This document shows, piece by piece, positions 63,701-64,000 of a DNA stretch of 64,000 nt; the stretch's first letter is position 1, and the number at the start of each line of letters is the position of its first letter. The notes beneath the pieces were generated by a model. That model worked only from the letters and a program-made list of their open reading frames with translations, ran no database searches and was not told where the DNA came from. Origin of the DNA: Apostichopus japonicus (Eukaryota > Echinodermata > Holothuroidea > Aspidochirotida > Stichopodidae); the NCBI RefSeq assembly GCF_037975245.1, contig NC_092583.1:7451264-7515263 (forward strand). Reading direction: 5' to 3'. The translations under genes and the position numbers were made by a program.

Positions 63701-64000
63701 GAGTTAATCTTTCAGCTCAGAGCTCGTAATTTATCGTGGGTACACTATAAGAATGACTATCTCTGAATCCTTTATCACCTAAAAAACAATGGAATTCCTA
63801 AAGTTGAGATACTGCGAATACTAAATATACCCTAATGAATGACATTAAATGACAACAGGGATTTCTGTGAACGAAACAGAAACCACACTTGTACTTAGTA
63901 TGTCAGTTAAGATAGAAAAACGCTCGGAAGTTTGTAATCACCGAAAAAACATGTATAATTTTCTCATCCTCCTGTACATTAACCACGTGATAACATCGGA
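60790..64000. other. Non-coding stretch to the window end
   Basis: No gene recognised with confidence. At 62125-62623 three long frames overlap on both strands (160, 103 and 83 codons), with somewhat higher GC; none shows a family motif, so at most a pseudogene or exon remnant. C runs occur at 62798-62806 and 63064-63083. Confidence 0.45.

Overview
This is eukaryotic, almost certainly metazoan, genomic DNA: AT-rich, intron-like or intergenic, with about two dozen long (TA)n tracts, many C/G homopolymers, minisatellites and several transposon families. Nothing looks bacterial (no operons or ribosome-binding sites). The mix of Penelope-like elements (PLEs), a Jockey/CR1-type LINE, a hAT-type non-autonomous transposon and foldback repeats would suit a marine invertebrate, perhaps an echinoderm or other marine deuterostome. 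That placement is inference; no gene here fixes the species.

Layout. 0.2-1.1 kb: (TA)n tracts and a TAGCCTATATA minisatellite in inverted halves. 1.1-3.5 kb: a decayed LINE reverse transcriptase and a decayed PLE, both on the minus strand. 3.5-22.9 kb: mostly non-coding with a few microsatellites. 23.4-25.5 kb: an almost perfect long inverted repeat, about 0.88 kb per arm, made of two head-to-head PLE 3' halves; each arm encodes an intact GIY-YIG endonuclease domain and a hammerhead-ribozyme-like motif. 30.4-31.4 kb: a 992-bp hAT-type element with an 8-bp target duplication. 42.3 kb: 36-bp minisatellite. 45.2-45.8 kb: a foldback element built of about 21-bp GATATC modules. 46.9 kb: a decayed hammerhead-like sequence. 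47.5-53.7 kb: the only host gene candidate, two exons with compatible splice phase. 50.7-51.6 kb: a 198-bp satellite carrying TGACGTCA sites. 56.6-58.2 kb: a second PLE (one frameshift, one stop) with a well-formed type I hammerhead candidate just after its stop codon, then a small (TA)n-bounded unit with a further hammerhead on the opposite strand. 60.4 kb: 44-bp minisatellite.

How the parts relate. The main story is the Penelope-like retroelements. Two lineages carry different hammerhead types: one has a self-complementary AAUU stem III, which suggests action as a dimer; the other has a 3-bp stem III. The copies at 23-25 kb and 56-58 kb are bounded by (TA)n. PLE-linked hammerheads are known in general; the solo (TA)n-bounded hammerhead unit and the inverted twin arrangement are the most interesting objects here. 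No complete host protein gene can be claimed.
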